From an uncultured Oscillospiraceae bacterium (GTDB taxonomy: Bacteria; Bacillota; Clostridia; Oscillospirales; Oscillospiraceae), in the NCBI GenBank assembly GCA_947625285.1, contig CANQNS010000003.1, forward strand, positions 124,001-188,000: a stretch of DNA of 64,000 nucleotides, in the 5' to 3' direction. Below are positions 50,047 to 56,849 of this stretch, piece after piece. A program made the translations under genes and the position numbers. Below the pieces are notes generated by a model. That model did no database searches. It was given only the letters and a program-made list of their open reading frames with translations, and was not told the DNA's origin. How positions within the stretch are numbered: the stretch's first letter is position 1; every line of letters begins with the position of its first letter.

Positions 50047-51050
50047 GACGTATACTGATCACAGGGGTCGGCGGGGACGTTGCCTGCGCCATCATCAGAA
50101 GCCTTCGGGACCGGTTCCCCGGCGACGAGATATACGGGATGGATATCAAGGAATTCACCCCGTATATGGATGTGTTGACGAAGGTGATCAAGGCGCCTCG
50201 CTATACGGACGAGGGGTATGTCCCGTTCCTGAAAAGGACCATCCTGGAAAACGGGATAACGCATTTTCTTCCGACGACGGAGCAGGAGATACTGATCGCA
50301 TCAGACAACAGGCAGTTTTTTGAGGCGCATGGCGTGCGTCTGGTCATAAATAATGATAAGATCATAAGGGTCTGCACGAGCAAGTATAAGACCGCCGAAT
50401 TTTTAAAGAGCATCGGCGTGGACGCTCCGGAAACATATCGGGCGGACCGCTATCAGGGAGAGCTGGGCTATCCGTTCATCATGAAAGCTGACAGCGGCTC
50501 CGGCGGGAAGAAGCTGACGGTCATACGGGATGAGGAGCAATGGGCCGAGGCTGGCAAGGAGGACATGGTATGCCAGCAGATGGTGGGCGACGCGGATAAT
50601 GAGTATACGGTGGGCGTGTTCTCCGACGGCGTTGTAGTAAGATCGATCATTCTTAAGAGATACCTGGGGCCTGGCGGCATGTCGGTGGAGGTTCATTGCT
50701 GTAAGTGCCCAGAAATGAGCAGCGCAGCGGAAAAAATAGCAAAAGCTTTCCAACTGCGCGGCTGCATCAATGTGCAGCTCAGACGGCAGGCGGACCACTG
50801 CTATGTGTTCGAGATCAACCCGAGACTGTCCAGCACGACCGGGTTCAGGCACAAGCTGGGGTTCCAGGACGCCGCGTGGTGGTTCGACATCATAGACGGA
50901 CAGGAAGTTCCCGCGTATCGGAACGATGCTGTCGGAAAGGTAGGAGTTAAAGTGACGGACGATATTATCTTGATGCGCGAAAAACCAATCGGGGGGGGTA
51001 ATCTAACACATTATTCCCCAGCATATGATCTTCTGGCGCGTGTCGCGTAG
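50043..51050 (+). CDS. ATP-grasp ligase (CarB-like), carboxylate-amine ligase
   Basis: A protein of 335 residues: N-terminal Rossmann-like domain (ILITGVGGDVACAIIRSL), then an ATP-grasp domain (CTSKYKTAEFLKSIGVDAPET, GYPFIMKADSGSGGKKL, EYTVGVFSDG, and metal-binding FEINPRLSSTTGFRHKLGF). It would join a carboxylate to an amine or thiol using ATP, for example adding an amino acid to an amino sugar. A G8 run at 50991-50998 lies 17 codons before its end. It overlaps the phosphoesterase by four bases. Confidence 0.82.
   Translation: MRRILITGVGGDVACAIIRSLRDRFPGDEIYGMDIKEFTPYMDVLTKVIKAPRYTDEGYVPFLKRTILENGITHFLPTTEQEILIASDNRQFFEAHGVRLVINNDKIIRVCTSKYKTAEFLKSIGVDAPETYRADRYQGELGYPFIMKADSGSGGKKLTVIRDEEQWAEAGKEDMVCQQMVGDADNEYTVGVFSDGVVVRSIILKRYLGPGGMSVEVHCCKCPEMSSAAEKIAKAFQLRGCINVQLRRQADHCYVFEINPRLSSTTGFRHKLGFQDAAWWFDIIDGQEVPAYRNDAVGKVGVKVTDDIILMREKPIGGGNLTHYSPAYDLLARVA
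50991..50998 (+). repeat. G8 run near the 3' end of the ATP-grasp gene
   Basis: At eight G the protein reads on for 17 residues to TAG at 51048-51050. With nine G the frame meets TAA at once; with seven G it meets TAA two codons later. The run therefore decides whether the C-terminal segment is made and how close the stop lies to the following acetyltransferase gene. Confidence 0.6.
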
Positions 51051-51070
51051 AGACAGAGAAGTTATATCTC

Positions 51071-51544
51071 ATGTGCACGGCTATGAAGAGATCATATGGT
51101 GATCCGTCCGCCTTTTTGAGATTGGCCAGGCCGGACGATGTTCATATTTTATACGCATGGGCGAATGATGAAGCTGTGAGAAACAGCGCTTTTCATACGG
51201 AGCCGATATCCTTTGAAAGCCATCAGAGATGGTTTGAAGAGATGATGCGTGACGACGGTCAGATACAGTTTATCATGGAAAATGCGGAAGGACCTGTGGG
51301 TCAGGTGCGTCTATCGGTAACAGGGGACACGGCGGAGATAGACTACAGTGTCGATCCCGGACGGCGTGGAAACGGATACGGTAGACAGATCATCTCGCTT
51401 TTAAGGGACAAGGTCTGCGCGGAGTATCAGTATATCAGGAAGCTCGTCGCGAGGGTCAAACCCGAGAACGAAAGGTCATCCAGCTGCTTTGTGCTGAACG
51501 GTTTTAATGAGGTTTACAGGCAGTATGAGATGGCTGTGAAATGA
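51071..51544 (+). CDS. pseH: GNAT acetyltransferase, PseH-like
   Basis: A GNAT-fold protein of 157 residues: LRLARPDDVHILYAWANDE at the N-terminus, SFESHQRWFEEMM, and the acetyl-CoA loop DPGRRGNGYGRQIISLL. In the pseudaminic pathway PseH acetylates the 4-amino group of the PseC product. The match in size, the RPDD/WANDE start common to PseH, and the company support this. The ribosome site is weak. An ATG at 51083 is an alternative start. Low GC. Confidence 0.82.
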   Translation: MCTAMKRSYGDPSAFLRLARPDDVHILYAWANDEAVRNSAFHTEPISFESHQRWFEEMMRDDGQIQFIMENAEGPVGQVRLSVTGDTAEIDYSVDPGRRGNGYGRQIISLLRDKVCAEYQYIRKLVARVKPENERSSSCFVLNGFNEVYRQYEMAVK

Positions 51545-51576
51545 CCAGATAGAAAGGGAGGTCAAGATCGGAAAAG

Positions 51577-52266
51577 ATGCGTCATTACGTGATAGCCACC
51601 GTCAAGTCGTGGAATATTGAGAACTTCAAGAAGCTGAAAGAGAGATTTGCAGAGGAAAGCTTCGTTCTGATCGACAGAAAAGAGGACCTCACCTATGAAC
51701 GGCTGCAGGAGATAAGACCGGAGTATGTTTTTTTCCCGCACTGGTCCTGGATCATCCCACAGAAGCTTTTTGACAGCTTCAACTGCGTGGTCTTCCATAT
51801 GGCCGACCTTCCGTTTGGGCGCGGCGGAAGCCCGCTGCAGAATCTGCTGGTGCGGGGGATCTATGACACCAAGATATCCGCCATCAAGGTAACGGCTGGT
51901 CTGGACGCCGGGCCGGTGTATTTCAAAGAGCCGCTGGATATGAGCGCGGGGAATGCGGACGATATTTTACGCCGGGCATCGGACATCGTTTTTGATAGAA
52001 TGATCCCAAGGTTTTTGCAGGAAAAAGTCGAGGCGTGCGCGCAGACGGGTGAGCCGGTGATCTTTCAACGCAGAACGCCGGATCAAAGCGAAATACCGCC
52101 TGGATTGTCGCCGCGGCAGACATATGATTACATCCGAATGCTGGATGGCGAGGGATATCCGCCGGCTTATCAGAGATACGCAGATAAGATCGTCTATTAC
52201 CGCAACGCCCGGCTGGAAGATAATGTCGTATATGCGGACGCGCAGTTTGGGGGGATGGACGCTTGA
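51577..52266 (+). CDS. Formyltransferase-like protein 1
   Basis: A protein of 229 residues similar to methionyl-tRNA formyltransferase-type enzymes that N-formylate amino sugars. Seen: the core FPHWSWIIPQKLFDSFNCVVFHMADLPFGRGG, in which HMADLPFGRGGSP takes the place of the HPSLLPxYRG segment, and TAGLDAGPVYFKEPLDM. A family Asn before this core is replaced (FPHW), and no HxSLLP motif is present, so activity is likely but on a particular sugar. AAAGGGAGG lies 15 bases upstream of the ATG. Its stop overlaps the TTG start of the PIG-L gene. Confidence 0.75.
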   Translation: MRHYVIATVKSWNIENFKKLKERFAEESFVLIDRKEDLTYERLQEIRPEYVFFPHWSWIIPQKLFDSFNCVVFHMADLPFGRGGSPLQNLLVRGIYDTKISAIKVTAGLDAGPVYFKEPLDMSAGNADDILRRASDIVFDRMIPRFLQEKVEACAQTGEPVIFQRRTPDQSEIPPGLSPRQTYDYIRMLDGEGYPPAYQRYADKIVYYRNARLEDNVVYADAQFGGMDA

Positions 52267-53012
52267 AAAATGTATTGGTGTTTGCCGCTCACCCTGACGA
52301 TGAGATACTGGGAGTCGGGGGAACTGTCCGGCTGCTCGCAGACAATGACATAACCGTGAGGGCTGTGATCCTGGCGGAAGGATTGACATCCAGAGGCGAT
52401 AGCCGGGAAGAGACAGACATGGAGGCCCTGCTGGGTTTGCAGAACGATGCGTCTGCGGCCGCGAAAGTGATCGGATATGCGAGCATAGATTTTTGCGGTA
52501 TGCCTGATAATCGGATGGACGAGATAGATCTGCTGGACATCGTAAAAACGGTGAGCAGATATATCGAGCGATATGATCCGGATACTGTGTTCACGCATCA
52601 TCACGGCGACTTGAACATAGATCATCGGAGAACATGCGAAGCTGTACTGACGGCGTGCAGACCTGTTGGGAAGTATCATGTTGAGCGCATATATGCCTTT
52701 GAAACCCCAAGCTCTACAGAGTGGAATTATACGTATGCAGAGCCCTACAGACCAAATGTGTACATTGACGTTGCAAGCACGCTGGAAGCAAAGGTGAAGG
52801 CCATGGCGTGCTATAAAACAGAGAGCACGGTATATCCGCACCCAAGGAGCGCGGAGGCCTTGCGTGCTCTGGGAAGATACAGGGGGTCCAGCGCGGGCTT
52901 TGAAATGGCGGAGAGCTTTATGCTGCTGAGAGAAACGGTCTCTTTTCCGGAGCGTATGGCACGGAGAGATGAAATAGCGTCAGATTCTGGCGGGGGGGGG
53001 TTAATGTCCTAA
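52263..53012 (+). CDS. PIG-L family N-deacetylase
   Basis: A zinc deacetylase of 249 residues: metal site FAAHPDDEILGVGGT near the N-terminus, CGMPDNRMDEI, and FTHHHGDLNIDHRRT. It removes an N-acetyl group from an amino sugar, which would free an amine for the neighbouring formyltransferases. The TTG start overlaps the upstream TGA. The family part ends near residue 235; the last residues (DSGGGGLMS) come from a G9 run at 52992-53000, which ends the frame early as sequenced. The next start lies 41 bases beyond the stop. Confidence 0.88.
   Translation: MKNVLVFAAHPDDEILGVGGTVRLLADNDITVRAVILAEGLTSRGDSREETDMEALLGLQNDASAAAKVIGYASIDFCGMPDNRMDEIDLLDIVKTVSRYIERYDPDTVFTHHHGDLNIDHRRTCEAVLTACRPVGKYHVERIYAFETPSSTEWNYTYAEPYRPNVYIDVASTLEAKVKAMACYKTESTVYPHPRSAEALRALGRYRGSSAGFEMAESFMLLRETVSFPERMARRDEIASDSGGGGLMS
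52992..53000 (+). repeat. G9 run at the 3' end of the PIG-L gene
   Basis: With nine G, the frame ends at TAA 53010-53012. With ten (or seven) G it would read 17 further codons and stop at TGA 53054-53056, overlapping the GTG start of the next formyltransferase (53053-53055) as GTGA. With eight G it stops at 53002-53004. The next gene has no good ribosome site of its own. Confidence 0.75.
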
Positions 53013-53052
53013 AGCGGCATTATACCGGCGCGGCGCGCCAGGTATATGCGGC

Positions 53053-53655
53053 GTGAGGATATTGTACCTTTATAACAACGAATGTGCGCTCGAGCTGGCT
53101 TCATGGCTCCGGGAACAGGGGCACGATGTCATAGAGTGCAAAACGCGCCTGAGCGAGAGCTGGTGCAGGGAACAGGCGTTCGAGCTGGCGGTCAGTTACA
53201 CATACCGCTATATTTTGACGGGGGAGGTCCTGTCCGCGCTTGGCGGCAACGTGGTAAATCTGCATAATTCCTATCTTCCTTGGAACCGTGGCGCGGACCC
53301 CAATATCTGGAGTATTCTGGACGGCACGCCACGCGGCGTCACGCTCCACTATGTTGACGAGAGGCTCGACAAGGGCGATATCATCGCGCAAAGATTTGTC
53401 GGCGTCGGTGTTGACGAGACCTTTGAGAGCAGCTATATGGAACTGGACAGCGCGGCAAAGGAGCTGTTCAAGGAAGCGTTCAGGTACTATTCATACTGGC
53501 CGGAGATGCGAAAGACGGCCCTGGGGCGGGGGAACTATCATGCCCTGGCTGACGGCCTGGAAATCAAGAAAAGGCTTGGCTCCTATCAAGTTAAGATATC
53601 CGATTATTTGAGCGGGGGAAATCAAAAACGGGACGCTGGCGGCGCCGCTGTTTAG
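53053..53655 (+). CDS. Formyltransferase-like protein 2
   Basis: A protein of 200 residues with a fuller formyltransferase core: FELAVSYTYRYILTG, VVNLHNSYLPWNRGADPNIW (the HxSxLPxxRG-type segment), GVTLHYVDERLDKGDIIAQ (catalytic Asp region). The Asn before His in NLHNS is kept. It probably N-formylates an amino group of the nonulosonic acid or its precursor. GTG start with only weak upstream AGG, so it likely depends on coupling to the PIG-L gene, which the G9 run controls. Confidence 0.8.
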   Translation: MRILYLYNNECALELASWLREQGHDVIECKTRLSESWCREQAFELAVSYTYRYILTGEVLSALGGNVVNLHNSYLPWNRGADPNIWSILDGTPRGVTLHYVDERLDKGDIIAQRFVGVGVDETFESSYMELDSAAKELFKEAFRYYSYWPEMRKTALGRGNYHALADGLEIKKRLGSYQVKISDYLSGGNQKRDAGGAAV

Positions 53656-53680
53656 ACCCGTTCATTTTCAGGAGTTATGT

Positions 53681-54682
53681 ATGCTCTATGTGAGAGTTGA
53701 CGCAAATGAACACATCGCCACTGGGCATCTCATGCGCTGCCTTTCCATCGCTGACGCGGCGAAAGGTCTGGGGGAGGACACCACTTTCATCATGGCGGAC
53801 GGCGGCGCAAGAGAGCTTGTACAAAGAAAAGGGCACAGGCTGATCGTCCTTGATACACCGTGGGACGATCTGGACCGTGAGATCGGGCCTATCACAGCGG
53901 TGATCGAAAAAGAGCGCATCTCCAGGCTCCTGGTGGACACCTATCAGGTCACGGAGCGTTATCTGGCGGCCTTGTCGGAGCGGGTGAAGGTGGCATATAT
54001 CGACGATCTGGACCAGTTCCATTATCCTGTCGATACGCTGATATGCTACGCCGCCTATGCCGCCAAGTTCGATCATCCGTCAAAGTACAAGGACACAAGG
54101 CTCCTGCTGGGGACGAAGTACGCGCCGCTCCGGCCGGAGTTCTGCGGGCTGAAGAAGAAGGCCATCGGGGACGGCATCGAACGGATACTCGTCCTGTCCG
54201 GCGGCGCGGACCCGCTGAACGCGATGCAGTTGGTGCTGGATGTGCTGGCCGAGCATCCCGCGGCCCACATCGACGCGATCTGCGGGATGTACAACCCGAA
54301 TTTCGACCGGCTGCGCCAGCGGTACGGTTCCCGGAAAAATATCTCGCTCCACCGCTCGACCGAAGACATAGTTTCCTATATGAAGTCCGCTGACCTGGCG
54401 GTCTCCGCCGGTGGGACGACGCTCTATGAGCTGTGCGCCTGCGGCACGCCGACGATCTCTTATGCCATCGCCGATAACCAGATCGACAACGTTTCGTGGT
54501 TTGATGAAGAGCATATCATCGAGTGCGCCGGCGACGTGCGCGCCGGCGATATCAGCGACGAACTGCGCCGGCTGCTGTCGGCGTACGGGGACAGGGCATA
54601 CCGGCAGAGCGTGTCGGCCAGGATGCAGACCATCGTGGATGGCAATGGAGCGAGACGGATCGTGGAGCACGTCCTCGGATAA
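53681..54682 (+). CDS. pseG: UDP-2,4-diacetamido-2,4,6-trideoxy-L-altropyranose hydrolase, PseG
   Basis: A GT-B fold hydrolase of 333 residues that releases UDP from the PseH product to give the sugar used by PseI. Seen: YVRVDANEHIATGHLMRCLSIA, LLVDTYQV, VAYIDDL, ILVLSGGADPLNAM, AVSAGGTTLYELCACGTP and YAIADNQ. The N-terminal GTGHLMRC-type motif (here ATGHLMRC) is the PseG mark. Last gene of the island; a terminator follows. CAGGAG lies six bases upstream of the ATG. Confidence 0.92.
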   Translation: MLYVRVDANEHIATGHLMRCLSIADAAKGLGEDTTFIMADGGARELVQRKGHRLIVLDTPWDDLDREIGPITAVIEKERISRLLVDTYQVTERYLAALSERVKVAYIDDLDQFHYPVDTLICYAAYAAKFDHPSKYKDTRLLLGTKYAPLRPEFCGLKKKAIGDGIERILVLSGGADPLNAMQLVLDVLAEHPAAHIDAICGMYNPNFDRLRQRYGSRKNISLHRSTEDIVSYMKSADLAVSAGGTTLYELCACGTPTISYAIADNQIDNVSWFDEEHIIECAGDVRAGDISDELRRLLSAYGDRAYRQSVSARMQTIVDGNGARRIVEHVLG

Positions 54683-54690
54683 AACAGTAA

Positions 54691-54731
54691 GAGCCCCGGG
54701 CTGCCGGCTTTCCGGCGGCCCGAGACTTTTT
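54691..54731 (+). terminator. Terminator bounding the sugar island on the right
   Basis: GAGCCCCGGGCTGCCGG pairs with CCGGCGGCCCGAGAC, then TTTTT. The stem and the following CCGGCGGC resemble the terminator at 36963-37002. Confidence 0.88.
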
Positions 54732-54759
54732 CCGGCGGCAAAAGGGTCCAAGCCCCCGC

Positions 54760-54788
54760 TTGCGGGAGGGACGCTGATGTGGTAAAAT
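54760..54788 (+). promoter_or_regulatory. Candidate promoter for the M3 peptidase gene
   Basis: TTGCGG at 54760-54765 and TAAAAT at 54783-54788 with a 17-base spacer, 36 bases before the start codon. Confidence 0.5.
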
Positions 54789-54823
54789 CCACCTATCCGT
54801 ATCTATATGAGGAGGGTAATGCC

Positions 54824-56527
54824 TTGAAGTTTTCCGAGATGCCCTATGAACGCCCCGATCTGGACGGGATGAAGGCCGCGTTGGCCGGGTACGCCGAGCG
54901 GCTGAAAAACGCGCCGGACTATGCCGCCGTCAGGGCGGCGTTTCTGGATAAGGAAACGGAGATGAAGCATATCTCCACGCTGTCGAGCCTGGCCTTTATC
55001 CGCCATTCCATTGACACCAGAGATGAATTTTACGACGCGGAGGTGAAGTTCTGGAACGCCGCGCTGCCTGAGCTGCAGGAGTATCAGCAGAGCTGGACCA
55101 TGGCTATGCTGGAAAGCCCCTATCGGCAGGAGCTTGCCGCGGAGTACGGCGAGCTGATGTTCCTCAACGCGGAGATCGCTCTGAAGGCCTTTTCGCCGGC
55201 CATCATACCGGAGATGCAAAAGGAGAACGAGGCGGCCCAGGAGTATGAAAAGCTCCTTGCCTCCGCCCAGATCCCCTTTGAGGGCGGGGTGTACACCCTG
55301 AGCCAGTTGTCGCCCTTTAAGACCGACCCGGACGACGCCCGCCGCCTGGCCGCCTGGAAGGCGGAGGGACAGTGGTACAAGGACCACCAGGATAAGCTGG
55401 ACGCGTACTACGACCAGCTTGTAAAGCTGCGGGACGCCATGGGAAAAAAGATGGGCTATGGCGGATATACTACTCTCGCCTATTACAGCCTGGGCCGCAA
55501 CTGCTATGGCAGGGAGGACGTGGAGCGGTTCCGGGCGGCGGTGGTGAAGTACCTGGTGCCGGTGGCGGACGGCATATACCGCCGGCAGGCACAGCGGCTT
55601 GGCAAGGGCTATCCGCTGAGCTTCGCGGACGCCGCGCTGGAGTTCCGCTCCGGCAACCCCCGGCCCCAGGGCGGGCCCGACGATATCCTGGCTATGGGCA
55701 GAAAATTCTATCGGGAGCTGAGCCCGGAGACCGGGGCGTTTTTCGATACCATGCTGGAAAACGAGCTTCTGGACGTGCTATCCACCGAGGGCAAGGAGGC
55801 CGGCGGCTACTGCACCAGCCTGGATGATTACGGCCTGCCCTTCATCTTCGCCAACTTCAACGGTACACAGGGGGATGTGGAGGTGGTGACCCATGAGGCC
55901 GGCCACGCTTTCGCCGCCTGGACCAACCGGGACCGGGTCCCCGCCGAGTATATCTGGCCCGGCATGGAGGGCTGCGAGGTCCACTCCATGAGCATGGAGT
56001 TCATGGCCTGGCCCTGGGCGGAGGGGTTTTTCGGCCCCGACGCCCGGAAATTCCGCTACAGCCACCTGGCCGCCGCGCTGACGTTCATTCCCTACGGGGC
56101 CCTGGTGGACCATTTCCAGCATGAGGTCTATGACCGGCCGGAGATGACCCCGGCGGAGCGGCATGGGGTGTGGAAAAAGCTCATGGGCATCTACATGCCC
56201 TGGATGAAGCTGGACGGGGAGATACCCTTCTACGCCGACGGGGAGGGCTGGCAGCGGCAGCACCACATCTATTCCAGCCCCTTCTACTACATCGACTACT
56301 GCCTGGCCCAGACCGTGTCCCTGCAGTTCTGGGCCCTGCTGCAGACCGACCGCCGCGCCGCCTGGGAAAAGTATATGGCCTACACCCGCCAGGGCGGCAG
56401 CCGGGTCTTTACGGAGCTGCTGAAAAATGCCGGACTGGAGAGCCCCTTTGAGGAGAGCTGCCTGCGGGACGTCTGTGCCACAGCCAACGCTTGGCTGGAG
56501 GCCTATGACCTGACGGGGATCGACTGA
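54824..56527 (+). CDS. M3 family oligoendopeptidase
   Basis: A cytosolic zinc peptidase of 567 residues (PepF/M3 type) that degrades medium-length peptides. The zinc motif is VVTHEAGHAFAAW, with the third ligand Glu in MEGCEVHSMSMEFM. GRNCYGREDVERF and HHIYSSPFYYIDYCLAQT are family segments near the active site. I chose the TTG at 54824: GGAGGG lies just upstream and MKFSEMPYERPDLD is the usual N-terminus. A GTG at 54779 is in frame but within the promoter. It lies next to the peptide transporter, so imported peptides may be its substrates. Confidence 0.93.
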   Translation: MKFSEMPYERPDLDGMKAALAGYAERLKNAPDYAAVRAAFLDKETEMKHISTLSSLAFIRHSIDTRDEFYDAEVKFWNAALPELQEYQQSWTMAMLESPYRQELAAEYGELMFLNAEIALKAFSPAIIPEMQKENEAAQEYEKLLASAQIPFEGGVYTLSQLSPFKTDPDDARRLAAWKAEGQWYKDHQDKLDAYYDQLVKLRDAMGKKMGYGGYTTLAYYSLGRNCYGREDVERFRAAVVKYLVPVADGIYRRQAQRLGKGYPLSFADAALEFRSGNPRPQGGPDDILAMGRKFYRELSPETGAFFDTMLENELLDVLSTEGKEAGGYCTSLDDYGLPFIFANFNGTQGDVEVVTHEAGHAFAAWTNRDRVPAEYIWPGMEGCEVHSMSMEFMAWPWAEGFFGPDARKFRYSHLAAALTFIPYGALVDHFQHEVYDRPEMTPAERHGVWKKLMGIYMPWMKLDGEIPFYADGEGWQRQHHIYSSPFYYIDYCLAQTVSLQFWALLQTDRRAAWEKYMAYTRQGGSRVFTELLKNAGLESPFEESCLRDVCATANAWLEAYDLTGID

Positions 56528-56633
56528 GCGGTTTGCTGGTTGTCCATATCGCCGGATGAACGGCGGGACAGGAGCGGACGTTTGGTAAATATGACGGAAA
56601 GACGCCGGGGCGGCGGTTCCGGACATTCGCCAC

Positions 56634-56662
56634 TTGACATTATTTATGCAACGTAATAAAAT
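56634..56662 (+). promoter_or_regulatory. Strong promoter of the opp operon
   Basis: TTGACA at 56634-56639 and TAAAAT at 56657-56662, 17-base spacer. The stretch 56528-56849 has no gene; it holds this promoter and a leader of about 180 bases. Confidence 0.85.
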
Positions 56663-56709
56663 ATTGATAATTATAGGCTTAATGGAAACTCTGCATCATA
56701 TGGAATGAT

Positions 56710-56774
56710 GTCCGCCTCTGGCGGACAGATGAAAGGGGACATGTCCCCTTTGTGCTTGTATCTCTGATACAAGC
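56710..56774 (+). promoter_or_regulatory. Three tandem hairpins in the opp leader
   Basis: Three perfect hairpins with tiny loops follow each other: GTCCGCC/GGCGGAC (56710-56716, 56720-56726), AAAGGGGAC/GTCCCCTTT (56732-56740, 56743-56751), and GCTTGTATC/GATACAAGC (56754-56762, 56766-56774). None is followed by a T-run. They lie between promoter and oppA start, so they belong to the mRNA leader and may affect its stability or be bound by a regulator. Confidence 0.7.
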
Positions 56775-56849
56775 AATATGCCTTACGAACAAGGGGGCGG
56801 GCGCGCCCCGGTTCAGATATGTGTATTGTATGACGAAGGAGGTCAAACA

